Assembly (NCBI GenBank): GCA_031552995.1
Contig: JAVBMB010000089.1
Coordinates: forward strand, 1 to 31,122
From: JAVBMB01 sp031552995
GTDB taxonomy: Bacteria > Bacillota > Clostridia > Oscillospirales > Butyricicoccaceae
Reading direction: 5' to 3'
Length of the DNA: 31,122 bases
Positions 1-6,125 of the stretch are shown piece after piece. Position 1 is the first letter of the stretch, and each line of letters begins with the position of its first letter. The notes below the pieces were generated by a model. It ran no database searches and was not told where the DNA came from. It worked only from the letters and a program-made list of their open reading frames with translations. The position numbers were made by a program, and so were the translations under genes.

Positions 1-182
1 AGGGCGGCCGGATCGCCATCGGGCGGCAGATTAAAGGTTTTGACTATGTAGTCCTTCCCATTGACACTCTGCCGTTGGACGTCCACAGGCGGTGCGGCGG
101 CCAGCGCGGTGGATGACAGCGCCAGGGTGATCGCCAGAACCAAAACCGCCAATGTGGCCAGCCGCATTGCTGCTTTTTTCAT
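1..182 (-). CDS. Secreted or membrane-anchored protein, C-terminus outside the window
   Basis: Only the first 60 or so codons are present; the gene runs off the left edge. The start is ATG at 182, with an AGGAAAGGA ribosome site about 10 bases upstream. The N-terminus is a clear signal peptide: MKKAAMR, then a hydrophobic stretch (LATLAVLVLAITLAL), then a likely cleavage site after STALA. The visible mature part (PPVDVQRQSV, then a KDYIVKTF stretch) is not enough to name a family. It lies 22 bases after the preceding minus-strand gene and is probably the next gene of the mobile-element operon. Small secreted proteins of the CD1107 type are common in such elements, but assignment to that group is only a guess. 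Confidence 0.75.
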   Translation of the reverse strand, partial: MKKAAMRLATLAVLVLAITLALSSTALAAAPPVDVQRQSVNGKDYIVKTFNLPPDGDPAA

Positions 183-204
183 CGTTCTTCAGTCCTTTCC
201 TTGA

Positions 205-720
205 TTAATAGCTCGGGCCATCCATCTGGGGTGCATGAGCCTGGGTCTGCTCGTATTGCTGAACAAATTCGGCCTCGGTCATGAGCTGCCAATCCCGGCC
301 CGCGTCCCACAGATGCACATAGAGTTCGCCGCCGTCCTCCACCTTAATCTCCCGCTGCTCAAAGCCCTCACCCCAGCCGTCCGATGCCTGGCCGGAGAGG
401 TAATCCTTGAGGGTCTGCACCTCGGGGGCATCCAGTTCTTCTTTGAGCTCTGCTACTACAATGCCCCAAAGTGTATCCATACGTTCTTCGACCGAAAACA
501 CAGCGCTGTGCACCTTTTCGTTAACGCCGTCGTTTTCGTGATACCAGTGCATAAGACCACGTTCGGCTTCTTCAGGCATTTTGTAGGCTTCAATGGCAGC
601 GGAGATTTCATCGGCATATTCCAATGCCTCACGACCGCCCAGTTCGTCGGGATACTCGTCCAGATCGCCGTAGTCATTGCGCTCGTAAAGGTCGCAGTGC
701 AGGGGCATGTAAAACTTCAT
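205..720 (-). CDS. Hypothetical acidic protein of a mobile element
   Basis: A 171-residue acidic soluble protein with no signal peptide or membrane segment. I chose ATG at 720 (MKFYMPLHCDLY). An in-frame GTG at 741 would add seven residues but has no ribosome site, whereas AGGA lies about 10 bases before the ATG. The body is rich in Glu and Asp with several Trp (for example WYHEND, WGIVVAELKEEL, VHLWDAGRDWQL), and the C-terminal third looks like a small alpha/beta domain. I do not recognise a characterised family. It sits between the DUF4314 gene and the secreted protein in a compact minus-strand operon, which suggests a role in element maintenance or host interaction, unproven. Confidence 0.75.
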   Translation of the reverse strand: MKFYMPLHCDLYERNDYGDLDEYPDELGGREALEYADEISAAIEAYKMPEEAERGLMHWYHENDGVNEKVHSAVFSVEERMDTLWGIVVAELKEELDAPEVQTLKDYLSGQASDGWGEGFEQREIKVEDGGELYVHLWDAGRDWQLMTEAEFVQQYEQTQAHAPQMDGPSY

Positions 721-759
721 TGGTGTCAGTTCCTGCTCCACGACACTGAAGCCGTCCTG

Positions 760-951
760 TCACGGGATGAGACCGAGGGTGCGGCCGTTGTCCCATTTCA
801 TGTGTAGGGTGCCCATGTCATCCACCGTAACAACTGTTCCCATAGTGCCGGGAGGCACGGGGCTGTAAGGGTCCTGCATTTCGCCTAGCTTGATGCGGGT
901 TCCAGGCACGTACCGCTCTTTGGTATGTTTGATATATTCGGGGTGAATCAT
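760..951 (-). CDS. DUF4314 domain protein
   Basis: A 63-residue protein that matches DUF4314, a small domain frequent in Firmicutes conjugative elements. The diagnostic core is visible: PGTRIKLGEM, then PPGTMGTVVTVDDMGTLHMKWDNGRTLGLIP. It resembles a small beta-barrel (KOW/SH3-like) fold, so nucleic-acid or protein binding is plausible, but no function is established. The ATG at 951 overlaps the TGA of the upstream HD-domain gene (ATGA, 948-951), so the two are probably translationally coupled. The protein stops right after LIP, where family members usually continue with a few more residues; this is a slightly short version rather than an obvious truncation. Confidence 0.85.
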   Translation of the reverse strand: MIHPEYIKHTKERYVPGTRIKLGEMQDPYSPVPPGTMGTVVTVDDMGTLHMKWDNGRTLGLIP

Positions 952-1502
952 ATGATTTCATTCCTTCCATCATTGTAAAACTTGGCGAGATCGCTTTTGC
1001 AGCCCAGCAGAACTTTGGCCCAATAGGGATCAAACTGCGTGCCGGCATTTTCCCACACATAGTCCAGCGCGTCTCCCAACTGCCACGGCTCCTTGTAGGG
1101 CCGGCGACTCATGAGGGCGTCGAACACATCACACAGGCTGACGATCCGGGCAAAGGGCTGGATTTCTTCGCCGACTAGCCCAAGGTAGCCCTTGCCGTCG
1201 CCGTAGCGCTCATGGTGCTGAAGGGCGGTGTCGGCCGCGGCCTCCAGTGTGGCAATCATGGCGTGGATTTGCTCACTGCCAAGCTTGGCGTGGCGCTTGA
1301 CCTGCTCAAACTCAGCCGGGGTCAGCTTGCCTGGCTTGCTGAGGATATCCTCGGGGATGGACTGCTTGCCCACATCGTGGAGCAGAGCGCAGATGTGAAG
1401 CATCATCAGATCCACACTGCCGGCTCTGGCGCCCAGCATCAGGCAGAGGGAGGCGACGCGACTGCTGTGCCGCACGGTTTCCATCAGGGTTTTATGCTCC
1501 AT
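948..1502 (-). CDS. HD-domain phosphohydrolase, HD-GYP-like
   Basis: A 184-residue protein. The HD core is intact: LLHDVGK at about 41-47, H71 in KRHAKLGSEQ, the HHER motif at 96-99 and D125 in SLCDVFDALMSRRPYK. The order and spacing fit HD-GYP domains, which hydrolyse cyclic di-GMP. The signature loop differs: it reads HHERYGDGKGYL instead of the usual HHERWDGTGYP, with one extra residue and Leu for Pro. It may therefore act on another cyclic dinucleotide or nucleotide, or be regulatory. No sensor domain is attached. It starts 3 bases after the SpoVG-like stop and overlaps DUF4314 by 4 bases, placing it in the middle of the mobile-element operon. Confidence 0.88.
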   Translation of the reverse strand: MEHKTLMETVRHSSRVASLCLMLGARAGSVDLMMLHICALLHDVGKQSIPEDILSKPGKLTPAEFEQVKRHAKLGSEQIHAMIATLEAAADTALQHHERYGDGKGYLGLVGEEIQPFARIVSLCDVFDALMSRRPYKEPWQLGDALDYVWENAGTQFDPYWAKVLLGCKSDLAKFYNDGRNEII

Positions 1503-1505
1503 CGG

Positions 1506-2048
1506 CTACATCATCTCCATTTCCGGCCCAGGCTCTGGTGCGGGTGGTTCCTGTGCAGGAGTGTTTTCCGACTCGACGTTATGTGGCGTCTGTAGGCTTT
1601 CCTCCATCTGCTGGGCCAGATGCACCTGGTACTCATTGAGCACCGAGGCGTGAAGCTGCTGAGCGAAGTCCTGCGTGATGGGATGGCAGATCTCGGAATA
1701 CTCACCGTTTCGCAGCCTGCGGGCCGGCATGGAGCAGAACAGGCCGTTTTCATCCTTCACCACACGGAATCCCTTAATCACGAGGGCGTCGTTCAGAGTG
1801 ACGGTGGCGAATGCCCGAGTGGGGTCGTTGTAGTAATTGCGGGTGGAGGTAATGCGTGCATCGATCTTCATGGGAAGTGCGGTGGCGGGAGTGGTCTCCA
1901 GGTTAGAGGCAGCGTCCGGCTCCCCGGATATCTGGGCTGTTTGTTCCTGTGCTGCGGCCTGCTCTGCGGTCTGTTCCGAGGCCGCGGTTCGTTCTTCTCT
2001 GGCAGCCTGGATGCCTTCATCGGCAGGGGTAGTCGTTCTTCTGGGCAT
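1506..2048 (-). CDS. SpoVG-family protein with low-complexity tails
   Basis: A 180-residue protein. Residues 60-140 match SpoVG, a small RNA/DNA-binding regulator: KIDARITSTR, AFATVTLNDALVIKGFRVV, NGLFCSMPARR, GEYSEICHPI. The classical protein is about 95 residues. Here an Ala/Glu/Gln-rich, probably disordered arm of about 58 residues precedes the domain, and a Pro/Glu-rich tail follows it. ATG at 2048 follows an AGGAGGAATCGCA ribosome site. SpoVG homologues affect sporulation, cell division and virulence genes in host chromosomes. A copy with extra tails next to an AbrB-like gene and a DNA methyltransferase is typical of conjugative-element cargo and could modulate host or element gene expression. 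Confidence 0.9.
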   Translation of the reverse strand: MPRRTTTPADEGIQAAREERTAASEQTAEQAAAQEQTAQISGEPDAASNLETTPATALPMKIDARITSTRNYYNDPTRAFATVTLNDALVIKGFRVVKDENGLFCSMPARRLRNGEYSEICHPITQDFAQQLHASVLNEYQVHLAQQMEESLQTPHNVESENTPAQEPPAPEPGPEMEMM

Positions 2049-2100
2049 TGCGATTCCTCCTGTAAGATAAAAAATATGACCGCACCTGCGGTCGGGGTTA

Positions 2101-2382
2101 CTATTTGGATTTTCTCTCCTGGAGCAGCCGGACGGCCAGCTCCAGCAGATCGGTCAGGGCGTTGTCGTCCATCTCGCGAGCCACGGTCTCGGCGTAGGCG
2201 ACTTTGGCCGCCATGGGCATTGTGTCACGGTCAACCACGACCGCCTTTTTCACGATGACGCTTCCGCGCTCTGCGGTGATGGCGACCACGTCCCCGCTTG
2301 TGAGCCCAAGGCTTGCGCGGAGCGGGGCCGGGATGAGGATTCGGCCTTTGTCGTCCACCAGCTTGAAAGTGGGTTTGTTCAT
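2101..2382 (-). CDS. AbrB/MazE/SpoVT-type transcriptional regulator
   Basis: A 93-residue protein with an N-terminal swapped-hairpin AbrB DNA-binding domain (residues 5-48: KLVDDKGRILIPAPLRASLGLTSGDVVAI as key segments) and a helical C-terminal part (EMDDNALTDLLELAVRLL) that probably serves oligomerisation. AbrB-like proteins are transition-state regulators, or antitoxins when paired with a toxin. No toxin partner lies next to it; the neighbours are a DNA methyltransferase upstream and the SpoVG-like gene downstream. The start at 2382 has AGAAGG six bases upstream. It probably controls this element's operon or host genes. Confidence 0.9.
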   Translation of the reverse strand: MNKPTFKLVDDKGRILIPAPLRASLGLTSGDVVAITAERGSVIVKKAVVVDRDTMPMAAKVAYAETVAREMDDNALTDLLELAVRLLQERKSK

Positions 2383-2405
2383 ACTTTACCTTCTTTCGAT
2401 TTTCA

Positions 2406-3347
2406 TTAGTCAAACGCAAGGCTGAGTTGTTCGTGCTGACGCCCCCTTTCCTCCATGTCATAATTGGTGATGAGGATTTCGCCGTACTCGGTGCCGCCCT
2501 CATACCGCTGCACCAGGTTGCTGAGCCGGGTAAAGCGGTATTGCGGAAAATACTTGTACAGCTCCCGGATGAACGGATCGTCGTTGTAGCTGAGCAGCCA
2601 CTTGCCTTGGGCACGGCACAGCGCCTCAAACAGCCGGTAGTGGTCATCCTGCGAAAACTCCACGGCGTAGATGTCTTCGGCCATGTAGTAGGGCGGGTCC
2701 GCATAGAAGAAAGCGCCGGGGCGGTCGTACTGGGCGATGAGGTTCTCGAAGTCCTTGTTCTCCAGAATGACCTCGCACAGCCGGTCATAGGCGGCGTGAA
2801 TTTGCCCATAGAATCGCCGCAGGTCGCAAGGCTGACTGTTGTAACTGGTCATGCCGCTGCCGTAGCTGAGTCGGTTGAGTTTGAAAAAAGCCGCCGCCCG
2901 GCTTACATCGCCAAAGGTGCAGCGGCTGGTCAGGATGGAGATGATCTCCTGGGCATCCGGCCCTGTGAAGTATTCAAGGGCCAGCTTCTTTTCGGTCTCC
3001 AAATCCTCGGGCGGGAAAGGCTTGCCATTCAGGAAGTCTTTCATGAGAGAGAACTCGGTCCTGGAGTTGAGAGGCAAAAACCGCAGCTCCCGCAGTAGTT
3101 CCAGGTGCTTGTACTTAACGCAGTAATAGAAATTATAGAGGTCGTTATTCATGTCGTTCCAGACTTCGAAGGCTGTCTCCTCCTTGCCGAACAGCACCAC
3201 GCCGCTGCCGCCGAACACTTCGATGTAGCGGTCGAACTCCAGCGGGAAGCGGCAGAGGATTTCCGACAGGATGCTCCGCTTGCCGCCCACCCAGGCGATA
3301 GGCGGATTCATGGGGTGCCCGCGGATATTGGGGGGGGGATGTGTCAT
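2406..3347 (-). CDS. DNA adenine methyltransferase (Dam, D12 class)
   Basis: A 313-residue N6-adenine methyltransferase that moves a methyl group from S-adenosylmethionine to adenine in DNA. The AdoMet motif is at 43-52 (EVFGGSGVVL), preceded by the class signature AWVGGKRSIL at 18-27. The catalytic DPPY is at 207-210, and LLSYNDDPF lies later. Length fits the D12 family. The start ATG at 3347 has a strong AAAGGAG site; ATG at 3311 (MNPPIAWVGGK) is an alternative without a good site. Nine consecutive cytosines lie five bases after the ATG, so slippage there would frameshift the protein. No restriction enzyme is next to it, so it is an orphan or anti-restriction methylase of a mobile element. 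Confidence 0.92.
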   Translation of the reverse strand: MTHPPPNIRGHPMNPPIAWVGGKRSILSEILCRFPLEFDRYIEVFGGSGVVLFGKEETAFEVWNDMNNDLYNFYYCVKYKHLELLRELRFLPLNSRTEFSLMKDFLNGKPFPPEDLETEKKLALEYFTGPDAQEIISILTSRCTFGDVSRAAAFFKLNRLSYGSGMTSYNSQPCDLRRFYGQIHAAYDRLCEVILENKDFENLIAQYDRPGAFFYADPPYYMAEDIYAVEFSQDDHYRLFEALCRAQGKWLLSYNDDPFIRELYKYFPQYRFTRLSNLVQRYEGGTEYGEILITNYDMEERGRQHEQLSLAFD

Positions 3348-3387
3348 AATGTTAATTCTCCTTTTCTGTGACGTTAAAAAACAAAAA

Positions 3388-3427
3388 AAGCCCACCGGCA
3401 GATAGCGCATATCTGCCGATGGGCTTT
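3388..3427 (-). terminator. Strong hairpin with T-tract on the minus strand
   Basis: Near-perfect inverted repeat with arms AAAGCCCACCGGCAGATA and TATCTGCCGATGGGCTTT around a short GCGCA loop. On the minus strand the stem is followed by an uninterrupted run of seven T and then a further T-rich stretch, as in an intrinsic terminator. It sits only about 40 bases upstream of the methyltransferase start, so it either ends leftward transcription arriving from the tRNA side or acts as a leader attenuator for the methyltransferase operon. Confidence 0.75.
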
Positions 3428-3470
3428 AGTAGAGGTTATTCAGTTGGTCTTATAAAGGCACAAAAAAAGC

Positions 3471-3502
3471 CGGACAAGCGTATTGCTCATCCGGCGGGTA
3501 AA
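3471..3502 (-). terminator. Intrinsic terminator downstream of the tRNA operon
   Basis: Hairpin with arms GCCGGA/TCCGGC extended by GAGC/GCTT with one mismatch, followed on the minus strand by seven T residues. It is the first T-tailed hairpin met by leftward transcription leaving tRNA-Val, so it probably terminates the tRNA operon or marks the element border. Confidence 0.7.
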
Positions 3503-3565
3503 ACACAGTTGGCGCCAGTGTTTTCAAGGCTTTGCGGCGTTTTAAGGATGTATCTCTGGAAACAG

Positions 3566-3598
3566 GGCTTTCGGAAACTATGCTCCGAAAGCCCTGAA
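3566..3598. repeat. Perfect 13-bp inverted repeat without T-tract
   Basis: The arms CAGGGCTTTCGGA and TCCGAAAGCCCTG flank an 8-base loop (AACTATGC). Neither strand has a clear T-run after the stem, so this is not an ordinary terminator. It lies 54 bases beyond the tRNA-Val 3' end, inside the non-coding segment that separates the tRNA from the mobile-element genes. Possible roles are an RNA processing hairpin, a recombinase or excisionase binding site, or a weak terminator. Confidence 0.6.
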
Positions 3599-3651
3599 AC
3601 CCTTGCGTCTGAACGGTTTGACGCCTCTGCATCTTTTTCGTTCAAACAATA

Positions 3652-3728
3652 TGGTGGAGACAAGGGGAATCGAACCCATGACCTCTCGCGTGTGAGGCGA
3701 GCGCTCTAACCAGCTGAGCTATGTCTCC
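3652..3728 (-). tRNA. tRNA-Val (anticodon CAC)
   Basis: The complement strand folds as a cloverleaf of 77 bases including an encoded CCA. The acceptor is GGAGACA/TGTCTCC, the D-arm contains AGCTGGTTA, the anticodon stem CTCGC/GCGAG encloses the loop CTCACAC (anticodon CAC), and the T-loop is TTCGATT. One T-stem pair (T-C) is mismatched. It is last in a Met-Glu-Val operon. Its 3' half faces the mobile-element genes and is a plausible integrase target. Confidence 0.93.
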
Positions 3729-3777
3729 GTCTTGTGGGCAAAGCCCACGAAGTACGGCGCCATAAAGGCGCCGAAAT

Positions 3778-3852
3778 TGGTGACCCGTAGGAGAATCGAA
3801 CTCCTGATTCCGCCGTGAAAGGGCGGCGTCTTAGCCGCTTGACCAACGGGCC
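3778..3852 (-). tRNA. tRNA-Glu (anticodon TTC)
   Basis: 75 bases with encoded CCA. The acceptor is GGCCCGT/ACGGGTC, the anticodon stem CCGCC/GGCGG encloses the loop CTTTCAC (anticodon TTC), the T-stem is AGGAG/CTCCT and the T-loop TTCGATT. It lies 49 bases upstream of tRNA-Val and 3 bases downstream of tRNA-Met in the same leftward operon. Confidence 0.95.
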
Positions 3853-3855
3853 GTG

Positions 3856-3932
3856 TGGTAGCGGCAGTCGGATTTGAACCAACGACCTGCCGGGTATGAA
3901 CCGGATGCTCTAGCCAGCTGAGCTATGCCGCC
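3856..3932 (-). tRNA. tRNA-Met (anticodon CAT, elongator type)
   Basis: 77 bases with encoded CCA. The acceptor is GGCGGCA/TGCCGCT with a terminal G-T pair, and the anticodon loop is TTCATAC (anticodon CAT). The body is very close to the elongator Met tRNA of Bacillus. The initiator hallmarks (unpaired first base, three G-C pairs in the anticodon stem) are absent, and the Ile-CAT type seems less likely. It is the first gene of the three-tRNA operon. Confidence 0.92.
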
Positions 3933-3965
3933 ACATTTCGCCGGATTCTCCGGCGAGCAAGTTAT

Positions 3966-3995
3966 ATTATACGATGAGCCGGATTACATTGTCAA
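3966..3995 (-). promoter_or_regulatory. Sigma-A promoter of the tRNA operon
   Basis: On the minus strand TTGACA (3990-3995), an 18-base spacer and TATAAT (3966-3971): consensus hexamers. Transcription would start near 3959. A small hairpin (CGCCGG/CCGGCG, 3939-3955) lies in the leader before tRNA-Met. Confidence 0.85.
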
Positions 3996-3998
3996 GCT

Positions 3999-5327
3999 TT
4001 ATTTCATTATTTCGTCCAGTTTCGCCTGAGAGATCGCGCCCAGCGCCACGAGACGGTCGGCAAGCTTTTCACCGGATTTCATTGCAGCGCGCAGCGCGCA
4101 CACGTTGAGGAACGCCATCACTCCCCTGTTGAACGGCATAGCCTCGATATCGGCTGCATCTTGTTTTGAGATTATCCCATAACGCACGGCGGCACTTATC
4201 GAATCATTCCACATAAAATCGCCCAAATTATCGCTGTAGCCCAGCGCGCGCAAAATAAATGTCATAAACTGCGTACATGTCGTCGCATCACCCGGGCCGA
4301 ACAGTGCAGCTGTTTTTCCGCTTGTATAGCCCATCATGTAGCAATAGGCTATATACGGCCTGTTAAACGCGTTTACATCGGTAAAGGGCATGTAATCCCC
4401 TCTGTCAACGGCCGCATACGCCTCCTTGCCTGTCAGTCGCGTCAGCATTATCATGGCCTCGCCCCGGTTTGGTACCCGCTCAAGCTCCAACCCTTTGTTG
4501 CTGCCCTTCATAAGCCCCAGCGCAGTCATCTGGTAGGCGGCCCGGCGCCATTTATCCCACACGCGGTCGGTGACAAGCTTTACCCTTTCACTTTCAACCT
4601 TATGCCCCAGCTTTTGCAGCTGCTTGTCGGTAACAAGAAAATAATCCTCACCCAGCGCGCCATCAATTTTCCCGGTATCCTCAAATGTGGCGTCGATATG
4701 GCGCACTCCGCCCTCAAAAAGCACCGCGTTCCACGAATGACCCATAGCGGTGCTGTCGACATAGATACACGGTATCCCGGCCGCCCGGCACATTACGGCA
4801 AACGCAGCGCTGTAGCCGTCACACACAGCCTTGCCTTTTATCAGTGCGCCGTAGGCGGAAAATGCCTCCTTGGGCGCCTTATTGATGTTCTGCGCCGCCG
4901 CATAATCATATTCTGTCTTTTCGCAGAGATAGTCGCGCAGCGTCAGCAGTTTTTCGCGTTCTGTCATGTCCTGCGTAATATGCTGCGCCACGACTTTTTT
5001 CGCGGCAGCCACCGCCTGATTATATTTATCCAGAGATGCAGTCATCTGCACACTAATCGAAAATACCAAATTATCTCCCGTCGTATAGCTGAATGCATAG
5101 CTCTCGGGGAACAGCATCCGGCAGTAACTGTACATCTTATCCATATTAAAGCCACCGGGAGTTTTAATGTAACACGAATATTCGCCGCGCTCCATCAGCG
5201 CAGCGAAATATACAGCGGCTTCTATTTCGTTTGCAATCGCCGCAGGCGCCGCCGTGACGGCCAGCGCCTGAATCGGCAGGATAAGCACAATCAGCAACGC
5301 CGCAAGCCAGCGTTTAGCCTTCTTCAC
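3999..5327 (-). CDS. Secreted transglutaminase-like protein with SLH-like repeats
   Basis: A 442-residue protein with a signal peptide (residues 1-25, MKKAKRWLAALLIVLILP, cleavage near ALA). Residues 110-235 form a transglutaminase/protease-like domain. The triad appears to be C169 in GKAVCDGYS, H197 in MGHSWN and D212 in RHIDATFED. From about 255 to the end are two or three divergent SLH-type repeats (AAYQMTALGLMKGS, RGEAMIMLTRL, PFTDVNAFNRPYIAYCYMMGYTSG). It probably works outside the cell, attached to the wall, cleaving or cross-linking protein or peptidoglycan peptides. The GTG start at 5327 has GGAGG eight bases upstream. It is the last gene of a minus-strand run 27 bases after the unknown membrane protein. 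No terminator separates it from the tRNA promoter. Confidence 0.88.
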   Translation of the reverse strand: MKKAKRWLAALLIVLILPIQALAVTAAPAAIANEIEAAVYFAALMERGEYSCYIKTPGGFNMDKMYSYCRMLFPESYAFSYTTGDNLVFSISVQMTASLDKYNQAVAAAKKVVAQHITQDMTEREKLLTLRDYLCEKTEYDYAAAQNINKAPKEAFSAYGALIKGKAVCDGYSAAFAVMCRAAGIPCIYVDSTAMGHSWNAVLFEGGVRHIDATFEDTGKIDGALGEDYFLVTDKQLQKLGHKVESERVKLVTDRVWDKWRRAAYQMTALGLMKGSNKGLELERVPNRGEAMIMLTRLTGKEAYAAVDRGDYMPFTDVNAFNRPYIAYCYMMGYTSGKTAALFGPGDATTCTQFMTFILRALGYSDNLGDFMWNDSISAAVRYGIISKQDAADIEAMPFNRGVMAFLNVCALRAAMKSGEKLADRLVALGAISQAKLDEIMK

Positions 5328-5354
5328 AGACGGTACCTCCAGATATCGCGTTAA

Positions 5355-6125
5355 TTACATCAGCTTGATTGTTGCGATAATTATCGAGATGACTATATAT
5401 GCCAGCACGATAAACATGGCATAAAACGACAGCGCCGCCGGCAGCAGGAATGCCGCAATCAACAGCACTGCTGTTGCGCCGTAAAGGCCGATAAACGCCT
5501 TTTTGCCGGCATTACGGCTGAACATCACATAGCTTTTGCCGCCGATTTTGATAATGCCGTGGTTTTTTGCCGTCAGTACAAACATCAGCACAGACAACGC
5601 GCATACGGCAAGCGCCGACAGCAAAAGGACAAGCTTCAGGCTTCCTGCCTCGAGGCGGGACATTGCATACAGCGCAAAGGCGACGTATGAGTGCGTCAGG
5701 CAGGGGAAAAATACCTCCCGCGGGTATACACTGTAGATGAGCAGCAGCACCGCGCTGGCCGGGACAAAGATATAGACAAGCGTCATGCCGCGCAGATGGT
5801 CATACAGCATTATGCAGAGACTGCACATAGCGACAAACGCCGCAATCGCAAGGAACATCCCGTTGAACGATGAGTTCTCCTTATGAGTGCCTTTTTTTAC
5901 CGAAACAAAATACCAGACAAGCCCGACAACGCAGACAGCGGCGCATACCGCAACAGACCATTTGCAAATCAACAGCGACGCGGCGCGTTTTGTCGGCGTA
6001 TCCAACCCGCGGAACAGGCGCGACACGCCAAGCAAAAATGCCGCTGCCGCCGCCAGAGCAATCATTACGCGATTTGTGATATATTCATCCGATTTCTTGA
6101 GTTTTTTCTCCTTCAAGCTCTTCAC
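5355..6125 (-). CDS. Unknown integral membrane protein
   Basis: A 256-residue protein with a short charged N-terminus (KSLKEKKLKKSDEY) and about seven hydrophobic segments: near 21-38, 54-72, 88-107, 114-131, 141-155, 161-184 and 213-255 (the last probably two). No catalytic motif or transporter signature is recognisable. The start is GTG at 6125, which overlaps the RsmE stop codon as GTGA, so translation is probably coupled to rsmE. The next ATG lies beyond the charged N-terminus. It precedes the secreted transglutaminase-like gene. A role in envelope biology is an inference from that neighbour only. Confidence 0.8.
   Translation of the reverse strand: MKSLKEKKLKKSDEYITNRVMIALAAAAAFLLGVSRLFRGLDTPTKRAASLLICKWSVAVCAAVCVVGLVWYFVSVKKGTHKENSSFNGMFLAIAAFVAMCSLCIMLYDHLRGMTLVYIFVPASAVLLLIYSVYPREVFFPCLTHSYVAFALYAMSRLEAGSLKLVLLLSALAVCALSVLMFVLTAKNHGIIKIGGKSYVMFSRNAGKKAFIGLYGATAVLLIAAFLLPAALSFYAMFIVLAYIVISIIIATIKLM

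Noticed and set aside
235..807. Plus-strand frame of 190 residues
   Set aside because: It is antisense to the acidic hypothetical protein and DUF4314, has no ribosome site and no recognisable domain.
1..3410. Plasmid or phage origin of the left segment
   Set aside because: No capsid, terminase, replication initiator or partition gene is visible; conjugative-element cargo fits better, but proof lies outside the window.
3368..3709. Plus-strand reading frame ending in GNRTHDLSRVRRAL
   Set aside because: This is a translation across a tRNA gene; the same tail is often mis-annotated as protein. The segment is tRNA-Val on the other strand plus hairpins.
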